The position numbers and the translations under genes are program-made. Below the pieces are notes generated by a model that worked only from the letters and a program-made list of their open reading frames with translations, had not been told where the DNA came from and ran no database searches. A stretch of DNA of 64,000 nt, from positions 1 to 64,000 of the forward strand of contig JARKQY010000035.1 of assembly GCA_029974635.1 (NCBI GenBank), written 5' to 3'. Source of the DNA: Bacillota bacterium. Lineage in GTDB: Bacteria > Bacillota > UBA4882 > UBA8346. Below are positions 25,195-33,429 of this stretch, one piece after another. How positions within the stretch are numbered: the stretch's first letter is position 1; each line of letters opens with the position of its first letter.

Positions 25195-26817
25195 ATGAAT
25201 ACGGAACAACTAAGCGCGCTTTTTCCCACGGAAAACCAAATACCCGGGGAATTTAAGTTCGAGGAACCGATTCACCAGACCGAATATCTGGTCAACGGCC
25301 TATTAAAAAACTGGACTGGACCAGTTCAAGCAGTCAGCTCTCCTGTCTGTGTGAAAACTGCAGCCGGCCTGGTGCGAAAAGATTTAGGCAGCTATCCGCT
25401 GCTCTCCGAGAACGAAGTATTGGAAATTGTAGATGCCGCAGTCAGGGCTTACGATAACGGCAAGGGCCAATGGCCAACCATGCCGGTTGCGGAACGGATC
25501 CGGAAAGTAGAAGAGTTCGCCTTCCAAATGAAATCCCGGAAAAACGAAATCGTAAAACTGCTGATGTGGGAGATCGGTAAAAACTACCCGGATTCCGTGA
25601 AAGAATTTGATAGAACCGTCGCCTATATCCATGATACCGTATATGCCTTAAAAGAGCTGGATCATGTCTCTTCCCGTTTCACAGTTGAACAAGGCATCAT
25701 CGGCCAAATCCGGCGGGCGCCGCTGGGAGTGACCTTATGTATGGGGCCGTTTAATTATCCCTTGAATGAAACCTTTACCACTCTGATACCGGCGTTAATC
25801 ATGGGTAATACCGTCGTTTGCAAACCGCCGAAATTGGGAACTTTATTGTACCGGCCCTTATTGGAACTATTCCGGGATTGCTTTCCGCCGGGTGTGATCA
25901 ATTTTGTGTACGGCCGCGGCTCCAATATCATCAACCCCGTGGTTTCCACCGGGAAAATCGACGTGCTTGCCTTTATCGGCACCAGTAAAGTGGCTGACAA
26001 AATAAAAAAACAACATCCCAAGCCTCATCGGTTGCGATCGGTCCTGGGCTTAGATGCAAAGAATCCGGCGATTCTTCTCCCCGACGCTGATCTCGATTTG
26101 GCCGTTCAAGAATGTTTATTGGGAACACTCTCTTTTAACGGCCAGCGCTGCACGGCCATTAAGATTATCTTTGTTCATGAACGGATAGCGGAACCGTTTT
26201 TAGGGAAATTTACGGCAGCCATAAACAATTTAAAGGTCGGCATGCCATGGACACCTGATGCGCAAATCACACCATTACCGGAAGTCCAAAAACCGGCTTA
26301 TTTGACGGAATTAATCCAAGACGCAATAGGTAAAGGCGCTAATATCATTAATGAAGGCGGCGGAGCCACCTGTGAATCCTTATTTTATCCAGCAATCGTT
26401 TATCCCGTAAAGCCGGAAATGAAACTCTATGTGGAGGAACAATTCGGTCCTGTCATTCCCGTGATTCCATTCTCGGATATGAATACACCCATCCGTTATA
26501 TTGAAGAATCCAATTACGGACAACAGGTAAGCGTTTTCGGCAATAACGCCGCTGAAATCGCCCAACTCATCGACCCCTTGGTAAACCAGGTTTCCAGAGT
26601 GAATATCAACAGCCAATGCCAACGGGGGCCTGATATTTTCCCCTTCACCGGCAGAAAGGATTCCGCAGAAGGCACTTTATCGGTATCCGACGCCTTGCGG
26701 GTCTTTTCCATCCGGACCATGGTTGCCGCCAAGGAGAATGAGATGAATAAAACCATGATTACCCAGATTGTGCGGGAAAGGAAATCCAATTTTCTGTCGA
26801 CGGATTTTATTCTATAA
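25195..26817 (+). CDS. gapN: NADP-dependent non-phosphorylating glyceraldehyde-3-phosphate dehydrogenase-like ALDH
   Basis: 540 aa, ATG at 25195 with GGAGG upstream. ALDH fold: cofactor region TLCMGPFNYPLNETF (about 183-197), Rossmann FIGTSKVADKI, and catalytic Cys in FNGQRCTAIK at about residue 321. Sequence pattern is that of the ALDH11/GapN subfamily, which oxidises glyceraldehyde-3-phosphate directly to 3-phosphoglycerate with NADP+, making NADPH at the cost of one ATP. Oddity: the general-base Glu expected 34 residues before the Cys (in LELGGK of most ALDHs) is Gly here (LGLDAKNP). Either another residue takes its place or the enzyme has a changed activity. It is followed by the tandem repeat region. 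Confidence 0.8.
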   Translation: MNTEQLSALFPTENQIPGEFKFEEPIHQTEYLVNGLLKNWTGPVQAVSSPVCVKTAAGLVRKDLGSYPLLSENEVLEIVDAAVRAYDNGKGQWPTMPVAERIRKVEEFAFQMKSRKNEIVKLLMWEIGKNYPDSVKEFDRTVAYIHDTVYALKELDHVSSRFTVEQGIIGQIRRAPLGVTLCMGPFNYPLNETFTTLIPALIMGNTVVCKPPKLGTLLYRPLLELFRDCFPPGVINFVYGRGSNIINPVVSTGKIDVLAFIGTSKVADKIKKQHPKPHRLRSVLGLDAKNPAILLPDADLDLAVQECLLGTLSFNGQRCTAIKIIFVHERIAEPFLGKFTAAINNLKVGMPWTPDAQITPLPEVQKPAYLTELIQDAIGKGANIINEGGGATCESLFYPAIVYPVKPEMKLYVEEQFGPVIPVIPFSDMNTPIRYIEESNYGQQVSVFGNNAAEIAQLIDPLVNQVSRVNINSQCQRGPDIFPFTGRKDSAEGTLSVSDALRVFSIRTMVAAKENEMNKTMITQIVRERKSNFLSTDFIL

Positions 26818-26833
26818 AACTTCGGATTCTCTC

Positions 26834-27198
26834 AATCCAATAAATCCCGTAAATCCCGTCTAATAACGCTTTTGAATTTAATAGGCCGAAAACAAGGTTA
26901 CTGGACAGGATTCACGGGATTAAGGGGATGTCTCATAAATACAAGGCAAAAACGAAGGTATTAAAATGTTTAATCCAATAAATCCCGTAAATCCCGTCTA
27001 ATAACGCTTTTGAATTTAATAGGCCTAAAACAAGGCTACTGGACAGGATTCACGGGATTAAGGGGATGTCTCATAAATACAAAGCCAAAAACGAAGGTAT
27101 TAAAATGTTTAATCCAATAAATCCTGTCTAAATAACGCTTTTGAATTTAGTAGGCCTAAAACAAGGCTACGAGACGGGATTAACAGGATTAAGGGGAT
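26834..27198. repeat. 138-bp tandem repeat, about 2.6 copies, each unit with inverted arms
   Basis: Units start at 26834, 26972 and 27111. The first two are almost identical over 138-139 bp; the third lacks about 10 nt at its start and is cut off after about 88 nt. Each unit begins AATCCCGTAAATCCCGTC and contains the near-complement GACAGGATTCACGGGATT about 90 nt later, so one unit can fold into a long hairpin. It fills the gap between two converging genes and may also act as their terminator. Short relatives are at about 3207-3220 and 11846-11870. Confidence 0.85.
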
Positions 27199-27205
27199 TT
27201 TGAAA

Positions 27206-27997
27206 TTATTCTTCAACCTGCTCAACCAAGTGTTTCCAATACCGGCTGGGCATATGCTGGCGTTGCAGCTTTTTATTATGGCGTTCGGGAATTGCCACCG
27301 CCTGAAAATAATCATTCCAGAGATGTTGAAGCTCCGGTTCCGCCGCTGCAAAAACTGAATTCTCCATGCCGGATAAAACCGGCGGGCAGCGCCGAAGGGC
27401 TTCCGGTTGAATCTCCGACAGCCTAACCGGAGAACACTTGTCGCCATCGTAAAAAATTCCTTTCCCCCGGCGCAGATCATGAATCAGCCACTGCTGATCG
27501 GCAAACCTGGCTGTAAAATGGGGAGCCAATAGTGAAATAATATTGTAATTTGGTTCTACCGGCGCGTAATAAATACCGTCCTTCATTTGCCGGAACCGGA
27601 CAAAGCCTTGGAACCGGTGGATTTCATACGAGACCCGGCTGCTGATTTTCTGGATTTCCAGAACGGTTTTATCACCGCAGTTTTTTTCAAACTGGGTGCC
27701 CGGATATTGTGTTGCTTTGCTGATGAACACCGAAATAAGCTTTTCAATTCCCCTTTCTTCGGACAAAAAGCAATAATAAATATCCAATAAAGCCGGTTTC
27801 GATAATTTGCAGGCAAGACTCGCGACCAGCTTTCCGACCCAATCATTGTTAATAACAACAATTTGGGTTTGACTGAATAAATCCGGTTGAAACTCAGACG
27901 CCCTGCAAATATTCCAATCGGTATTCTTTTCTGCAAGCGTTTGATATACAGCCGTTAATAAACCGGGAAACGATCCGTCATATAAGTATTCAATCAT
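27206..27997 (-). CDS. DUF4130 / TIGR03915-type DNA-metabolism protein
   Basis: 263 aa, ATG at 27997 overlapping a 14-codon leader in ATGA. The start MIEYLYDGSFPGLLTAVYQT and the C-terminal RHNKKLQRQHMPSRYWKHLVE are typical of the family, as are RFRQMKDGIYYAPVEPNYNI and LIHDLRRGKGIFYDG. Members are predicted DNA-repair proteins and occur beside a radical-SAM partner (TIGR03916 type); the partner here is at 29257-30549. The link with DNA damage is supported by LexA boxes on both promoters. The chemistry is unknown. Some homologues are fused to uracil-DNA-glycosylase-like domains; this one is not. Confidence 0.85.
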   Translation of the reverse strand: MIEYLYDGSFPGLLTAVYQTLAEKNTDWNICRASEFQPDLFSQTQIVVINNDWVGKLVASLACKLSKPALLDIYYCFLSEERGIEKLISVFISKATQYPGTQFEKNCGDKTVLEIQKISSRVSYEIHRFQGFVRFRQMKDGIYYAPVEPNYNIISLLAPHFTARFADQQWLIHDLRRGKGIFYDGDKCSPVRLSEIQPEALRRCPPVLSGMENSVFAAAEPELQHLWNDYFQAVAIPERHNKKLQRQHMPSRYWKHLVEQVEE

Positions 27998-28038
27998 TGA
28001 ATGACCACCAATATTTTCAGTTTGTCGTTTAGGTCCAT
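27994..28038 (-). pseudogene. 14-codon leader made from the duplicated 5' end of the radical-SAM gene
   Basis: Minus-strand ATG at 28038 encodes MDLNDKLKILVVIQ and stops in ATGA at the start of the DUF4130 gene. The first ten codons, and 34 nt in all (28008-28041), are identical to the start of the radical-SAM gene (30519-30552). It is a remnant of a duplication and may now couple translation to the next gene. Confidence 0.75.
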
Positions 28039-28057
28039 ATAAAACCGTTTTGTTTCT

Positions 28058-28106
28058 CGAACTAACGTTCTGTATCCATTATAGCTCAAACGTACGTTCT
28101 AAACAA
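28058..28106 (-). promoter_or_regulatory. LexA-controlled promoter of the DUF4130 gene with two SOS boxes
   Basis: On the minus strand, -35 TTGTTT (28101-28106) and -10 TATAAT (28078-28083) are 17 bp apart. The spacer holds AGAACGTACGTTTG (28087-28100), matching the Bacillus LexA box GAACnnnnGTTY. A second, near-perfect box AGAACGTTAGTTCG lies at 28058-28071 over the transcription start. Repressor bound to either would block transcription. Confidence 0.8.
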
Positions 28107-28200
28107 GATCAAAAATTAACATCAAACATCTCTATACTAGATTAACAATAAAAAGCTGCGTCAAAGACAAATATGAATACCGCTGTCCCTGGAGAAATTA

Positions 28201-29171
28201 ATGAATCCTTTATTAAAAGAAGTTATCGCTAACTACCCAATTCAAAATCCGCAAATCAAATTGATCCGGCATAATGAAAATGAGACGTATAGATTAATTG
28301 ATCTCTTTGAAAGTAAGCAGTATCTTCTACGAATACATAAGCCAACCACCGATTTCTCGCTTAAAATTTTCGGAGTAAAGATCCATTCCATAGCTTCACT
28401 CCAAAGTGAGATGCAAATTTTAAACGCAATTCATGAACATACCGAAATACCAGTTCAAATACCTGTTCCAAATAACAACGATGAATTAGTAACGGTTTTA
28501 AGTGATGGATCCCCGGCAACACTTTTATCCTGGCTAGATGGAAATACCATTGAAGGAACAGAGTTAACGAGTGATATTCTATTCAAAATCGGTGAAATGA
28601 TAGGTCTATTTCATCGTTTTTCAAAAGCTTGGTCTGAAAGCAGTAATCTAGATCATTATTCATATGATAGAAGTCTATTATCAATAGTTATGGCGGAGAT
28701 TCAAAACGGGGTAAAACCAAATTCAATTTCGATTGAGCAGTTTCAGATCATAGAAAATGTGGTGAATGAAATCGGCAATCGGATGAATGAATTAGATTCC
28801 CAGAGTAACTCCTGGGGCATAGTTCACTCTGACCTATCTAAATCTAATCTGATAATCCACAACAGGAAAATATCTCCAATTGACTTTTCTTTGTGCGGGT
28901 ATAGCTATTATTATATGGATTTGGGTTCAGTATTTAGTCATTTCAATGTTCAAGAACAGCAAAACCGCATTCTCAACGGGGTTATCAAAGCATCATCAAT
29001 GAAGATATTAATCCAAGATACATAGAATCATTTTTTGTATTCCAAATCGTTCTATACATAGCCACCCACATAGAAAATGCTGCGCAATGGAACTGGTTTA
29101 GTGATGCGATAAATCGCTGGTGTAGGGATTTTTTTATTCCTTTTATGAATAATACTCGATTTATATTATAA
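28201..29171 (+). pseudogene. Aminoglycoside-phosphotransferase-family kinase with 3' frameshift
   Basis: ATG at 28201 after TGGAGAAATTA. The open frame stops at 29025, but shifting by one base in the GGGG run near 28978-28981 continues the reading as GYQSIINEDINPRYIESFFV through to a stop at 29171, giving a protein of about 322 residues. The APH/homoserine-kinase-II fold is clear: brace and catalytic loop GIVHSDLSKSNLIIHN, Mg-binding PIDFSLCGYSYYYMDLGS (Asp in place of the DFG-like motif), and a helical C-terminus restored only after the shift. The gene is AT-rich and lies opposite to, and between, two genes normally adjacent to each other, suggesting insertion. Substrate unknown; drug resistance should not be assumed. 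Confidence 0.75.
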
Positions 29172-29256
29172 GTAGTATTTGAAATATGGGATACAATAAA
29201 AAAATTTATTACTTGAAAACGAAATTATTAGTGCCCATACTTATAATAAGGCAATA

Positions 29257-30549
29257 TCAATGATAGTGCAAAGTTAGAGGTGTATCCGCCGGTTCAAAAA
29301 ATAATGGCAACTGGGGATTACTCGCCTCCGGAAGCTTTGGAACCGTCTTCGGCAATAACCGCTGCCGGATCGCCGTTTCATTATCCACATTCTCCAAAAA
29401 CCTGCCGCTGCAAGTAATAAAATAACGGGCCCGTTTTAAAACAACACCCAGCCTTGCCAGATCGGAAAAGGTCAAACTGCCGAAACGGCGGGCTGCAATA
29501 ATACGCTGAGCCGATTTTTGACCAATACCGGGGATTCGCAGCAACGAATGATAATCGACTTTATTGACTTCCAGCGGAAAGCGGTGCAAGTTGCGCAAAG
29601 CCCAGCCGGTTTTGGGATCCAGGTCGGCCTCCAGAAAGGGCTGATCAGGGAGTAAAATCTCCTCGGACTGGAACCCATAAAACCGCAGCAGCCAATCGGC
29701 CTGGTAAAGACGGTTCTCCCGCCGGAACGGCGGCGCAGACAAAGCCGGCAGAAATGGATTGTTATGAGCTATGGGAACGTAGGCTGAATAATATACCCGC
29801 TTTAAGTTTACCCGCCGGTATAATTGTTCGGATAATTTTAGAATCTGCAAATCCGTTTCCGATGTAGCGCCAACGATGAGCTGGGTGCTTTGACCCGCCG
29901 GGACAAAATGAAGCGCTTTGCGGAACTTTTGCCGTTCCTCGGCGTTGACGGTGATTTGCGTGCCAATATAGGACATGGGCTTTAGGATATCGTCTTTTTG
30001 TTTTTGGGGGGCCAGCAGTTTTAATCCTCTTTCCGAGGGTAATTCAATATTGACGCTAAGCCTGTCCACATAAAATCCGGCCTCATTGATTAACCGTTGA
30101 CTGGCTCCCGGAATCACCTTCAGATGAATATAACCGTTAAAATTCTCTTCTTGCCGCAGCTTTTTAACCACCTGGAGCATCAACTCCATGGTATAATCCG
30201 CATTTTTTAAAACTCCGGAGCTTAAAAACAATCCTTCAATATAATTGCGCCGGTAAAAACTGATGGTTAAGTCGATGATCTCCCGGACGCTGAACGAGCT
30301 GCGCGGGATATCGTTACTACTGCGGTTCACACAGTAGGCGCAGTCATTGGTACAGTAATTGCTGAAAAGAATCTTCAAAAGGGAGACGCAACGCCCGTCA
30401 GCCGCCCAGCTGTGACAGATACCCATGGGGGCCGTGGTTGCATTTCCCAATCCCTTATTCCGGTTCACCCTGTTGGAGCCGCTGGAGGCGCAGGAGGCGT
30501 CATATTTCGCCGCCGCCGCCAATATTTTCAGTTTGTCGTTTAGGTCCAT
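29257..30549 (-). CDS. Putative DNA modification/repair radical-SAM protein (TIGR03916 type)
   Basis: 430 aa from the ATG at 30549, the family start (MDLNDKLKILAAAAKYDASC) with AGAGG upstream; the frame extends further up without a ribosome site. The radical-SAM cluster motif is NYCTNDCAYCVNR (CxxxCxxC, about residue 77). Further conserved features are ATAPMGICHSWAADGRCV before it and a C-terminal helix-hairpin-helix LLRIPGIGQKSAQRIIAARR that should bind DNA. Family members are predicted to repair or modify DNA with the DUF4130 partner. The promoter carries a LexA box, consistent with damage induction. Normally the partner follows directly; here 1.26 kb of foreign-looking DNA separates them. 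Confidence 0.88.
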   Translation of the reverse strand: MDLNDKLKILAAAAKYDASCASSGSNRVNRNKGLGNATTAPMGICHSWAADGRCVSLLKILFSNYCTNDCAYCVNRSSNDIPRSSFSVREIIDLTISFYRRNYIEGLFLSSGVLKNADYTMELMLQVVKKLRQEENFNGYIHLKVIPGASQRLINEAGFYVDRLSVNIELPSERGLKLLAPQKQKDDILKPMSYIGTQITVNAEERQKFRKALHFVPAGQSTQLIVGATSETDLQILKLSEQLYRRVNLKRVYYSAYVPIAHNNPFLPALSAPPFRRENRLYQADWLLRFYGFQSEEILLPDQPFLEADLDPKTGWALRNLHRFPLEVNKVDYHSLLRIPGIGQKSAQRIIAARRFGSLTFSDLARLGVVLKRARYFITCSGRFLENVDNETAIRQRLLPKTVPKLPEASNPQLPLFFEPADTPLTLHYH

Positions 30550-30683
30550 ATACAGCCTCTTTATTCTGCGAACTATAAACCCAAGTGCACACTTTTCTAA
30601 AGAAGTTATGTTAAAAAGCACGGTGATAATCTTTGTTTTACTGCAAGGAACCTTTTTCACACAACTTCTACCGTTCTGTATTT

Positions 30684-30712
30684 ATTATAACCCAAACATA
30701 CGTTCTGGGCAA
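30684..30712 (-). promoter_or_regulatory. LexA-controlled promoter of the radical-SAM gene
   Basis: Minus-strand -35 TTGCCC (30707-30712) and -10 TATAAT (30684-30689) are 17 bp apart with AGAACGTATGTTTG (30693-30706), a LexA box, in the spacer. It is homologous to the promoter at 28058-28106. The second box of that copy is split here: CGAAC at 30569-30573 and GTTCTG at 30673-30678 are separated by an insert of roughly 95 nt in the leader. Confidence 0.75.
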
Positions 30713-30777
30713 GATGAAAAATAGAAAGACTACATAGTTTAGCTACTTGAGTCAAATACTACCTTTGGGGGGAAACT

Positions 30778-32292
30778 ATGTACAAAGGTTTTTCTGAAGA
30801 AAATAACTGGACGGAATCGCTGCAACAAAACGAGGCTCTTCTCCGGGAACTGTTCAAAAATGATGACACCATCATTTACCGGCATTTTGAAAATCAATTC
30901 AACAGCGATCTGAAATTCGCCGCGATATTTAGCAGCGGAATAGTGAATAATGAAATCATCAACGAAAACATTATTCTCCCTATCGTCGCCAACAATATCC
31001 GGTTGACAGACAAAGTAAAGCTGATAGATGTCCTAAAAAACCAGATCATCATCAGTAATGATATTACAAAGACCCGGGAGCTTGATAACATAATTCAGGC
31101 CATTCTCAACGGCAATACGGTGTTATTACATGATGGCGCTTCCGAAGCATTGATCATCAACTCGAAAGATTGGCCGACCCGCGTTATTTCCGAACCGGAA
31201 AATGAAAAAGGTTCATTAGGACCCAGGGAAGGATTCACCGAATCGTTATTGATCAACCTGGCGATGGTAAAGCGGAAACTAAAAACCCATGAACTAAAAT
31301 TTAAATTCAGGGTTCTAGGTTCCCGGTCCCAGACGAAAATATGTATTTGCTATATTGAAGGATTGGCCAACGAAGCCATCCTTGCCGAACTCGAAACCAG
31401 ACTGGACAAAATTCATCTCGACGGTATTTTGGATGCGAACTATATCGTTGAATTCATTAAGGATGCTCCGCTTTCCCTGTTTAAAACCGTTGGAAACACT
31501 GAAAGACCTGATGTTGTGGCGGGTAAATTGCTGGAAGGCCGGATTGCCTTGATTTTGGATGGCACCCCGGTGGCTATTACTTTACCCTATCTGTTCGTCG
31601 AGTATTTTCAAACTAATGACGATTATTATAATAGTTTCTTTATTGCATCTATCACCCGGATAATCCGGCTTTTTTCATTTATCCTCACCATCAGCGCTCC
31701 CGCCGTCTTTCTGGCGTTAACCGCCTTTCATCAGGAGATCATCCCGGAACCTTTGCTGTTGAGCATCTCTTTATCGCGGCAAAGAGTGCCTTTTCCGACG
31801 ATTATTGAAGCCTTAATTCTGGGATTGGTATTTGAATCAATGCGGGAAGCGGGAGTGCGGGCATCTAGCAATATCGGGACATCGTTAAGCATCGTCGGCG
31901 CGTTAATTCTAGGTCAAGCAGCAGTGGATGCCCATTTTTTCAGTGCCCCGATGCTCATTATTGTGGGATTCACCGTGGTTGCAGGGCTGATGTTTCCCAA
32001 ATTGAGCGGAGCTTCCATGATCCTGCGCTTGATTTTGCTGTTTTTCGCGGCGCTTATGGGCATATATGGCTATATTTTCGCCCTATCCGGATTATTCATA
32101 CATCTGTTCCAAATACGTTCCTTTGGGGTGCCTTATATGAGTCCGTTAAATTCACTGAATTTTCAAGATTTAAAGGATACGATTATCAGGGCTCCATGGT
32201 GGTATATGGAATACCGGCCTAAATTTATCGGCGCCCTCAATCGAATCCGCCAGTCAAATGGAGACAGGAAACTTGAGAAAAAACTACGCTAA
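30778..32292 (+). CDS. gerA: Spore germination receptor subunit A (GerA family)
   Basis: 504 aa, ATG at 30778 after GGGGGGAAACT. The soluble N-terminal domain (residues 1-280) is followed by four to five membrane segments between about 290 and 470. Family signatures include VLHDGASEALII-like strand, VGNTERPDVVAGKLLEGRIA and DGTPVAITLPYLFVEYFQ, then SLSRQRVPFPTIIEAL. GerA-type subunits sit in the spore inner membrane and with the B and C subunits form nutrient receptors (now viewed as ligand-gated channels). The gene starts the operon, overlapping the lipoprotein gene by 20 bp. Expression is expected in the forespore under sigma-G, but a matching promoter could not be fixed by eye. Confidence 0.95.
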   Translation: MYKGFSEENNWTESLQQNEALLRELFKNDDTIIYRHFENQFNSDLKFAAIFSSGIVNNEIINENIILPIVANNIRLTDKVKLIDVLKNQIIISNDITKTRELDNIIQAILNGNTVLLHDGASEALIINSKDWPTRVISEPENEKGSLGPREGFTESLLINLAMVKRKLKTHELKFKFRVLGSRSQTKICICYIEGLANEAILAELETRLDKIHLDGILDANYIVEFIKDAPLSLFKTVGNTERPDVVAGKLLEGRIALILDGTPVAITLPYLFVEYFQTNDDYYNSFFIASITRIIRLFSFILTISAPAVFLALTAFHQEIIPEPLLLSISLSRQRVPFPTIIEALILGLVFESMREAGVRASSNIGTSLSIVGALILGQAAVDAHFFSAPMLIIVGFTVVAGLMFPKLSGASMILRLILLFFAALMGIYGYIFALSGLFIHLFQIRSFGVPYMSPLNSLNFQDLKDTIIRAPWWYMEYRPKFIGALNRIRQSNGDRKLEKKLR

Positions 32293-33427
32293 ATTTCTAT
32301 TTCTGCCTTTGATCATGATATTTCTAATTTCCGGATGCTGGAATTACCGGGAAATCGAAGGCTTAGCCATCGTCGCCGGGATAGCTGTTGATCGGGGAAT
32401 TCACCATAAATACTTGGCAACCATGGAAATCATCGGTTTCAAACCGGGCCAGGAATCTGAAATTGAATCAAAACTCGTATCGGGAGAAGGGGACTCGATA
32501 TTGGAAGCGATTCGAAATTCTTACAATATTTCTGGCCAAATGGGGTATTTTAACCATACTCGCGCTCTTATTATCAGCCAGGATGTTGCCAAAATGGGGA
32601 TATTGCCCATTACGGACCTGCTTTTTCGGAGTCCTCTCATCAGAGTATCGCTGGCAATTTTAATATCCAAGGAAAAAACCGCCGGGGAAGTCTTGGCGGC
32701 CCGGAGTCTGAACCAACCGATCAAGTCGTTTCAAATCTGCGAAGCATTTGCAGTACAGCAAAAAGCACTATCAAAGACTGCAGAAATTAAAGTTTTTGAA
32801 GCCGTTAACGCGATGGGAGGCGAAGGAACGGATCTATTCCTGCCCACGGTGGGAGTTATAAGCAATCAGGGGCAACCGACGATGGAACTATCGGGGATGG
32901 CTGTTTTTCAACAGGATAAGCTGGTTGGTTTATTGGACGGGGAAGAGTCCAAATACGTTCTTTTCATACGAAACAAGGTTCAAGAGGGAATTTTATTGGA
33001 AAACATGGATCGTGAGGCTAACGCTACGCTGATTTCTTTTAAAATTCTCAAAAACCAGACCTGGATCAAACCAGTTTTGGCAAAAGGAAAACCCGGCGTG
33101 AAAATCGCTGTAAAAACCACAGTCGACATTTGGGAACTGGACTCACCGCTAAACTATGATTCCGAACAAGACCGGAAAATGCTGAAAAGCCAGGCGGAAA
33201 AAGAACTGCAGGCAAATATTCTGCGGATTGTCCGCAAAGTTCAACAAAATTACGGCACGGATATTTTCGGATTCGGCAGCCAGTTCCGCAGCCAGATGCC
33301 TGAGTTATGGAAAGAAATCAAGCCGGAATGGAGAGATTATTTTACCCAACTAAAAGTGGCAGTCAAGGCGGAAGTTGAGATTCAGAAAAGCGGTATGGCC
33401 ATAAAATCGCTTAAAGTGGAGGATTGA
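32273..33427 (+). CDS. gerC: Spore germination lipoprotein, Ger(x)C family
   Basis: 384 aa from the TTG at 32273, preferred because GGAG lies 9 nt upstream; an in-frame ATG at 32258 has no ribosome site. The signal peptide ends in the lipobox LISGC (Cys at about residue 18), so the protein is lipid-anchored. WNYREIEGLAIVAGIAVDRG is the hallmark start of the mature Ger(x)C fold, and the C-terminal third carries the conserved WRDYFTQLKVAVKAEVEI. It is the third component of the germinant receptor and lies between gerA and gerB with a 2-bp gap to the latter. Confidence 0.95.
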   Translation: MRKNYAKFLFLPLIMIFLISGCWNYREIEGLAIVAGIAVDRGIHHKYLATMEIIGFKPGQESEIESKLVSGEGDSILEAIRNSYNISGQMGYFNHTRALIISQDVAKMGILPITDLLFRSPLIRVSLAILISKEKTAGEVLAARSLNQPIKSFQICEAFAVQQKALSKTAEIKVFEAVNAMGGEGTDLFLPTVGVISNQGQPTMELSGMAVFQQDKLVGLLDGEESKYVLFIRNKVQEGILLENMDREANATLISFKILKNQTWIKPVLAKGKPGVKIAVKTTVDIWELDSPLNYDSEQDRKMLKSQAEKELQANILRIVRKVQQNYGTDIFGFGSQFRSQMPELWKEIKPEWRDYFTQLKVAVKAEVEIQKSGMAIKSLKVED

Positions 33428-33429
33428 AA

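Noticed and set aside
26834..27198. The tandem repeats as a CRISPR array
   Set aside because: Units are 138 bp and similar along their whole length, with no short repeats separated by unique spacers.
28201..29171. Aminoglycoside resistance gene
   Set aside because: Only the general APH fold is visible. The family includes many metabolic kinases, and the gene is frameshifted.
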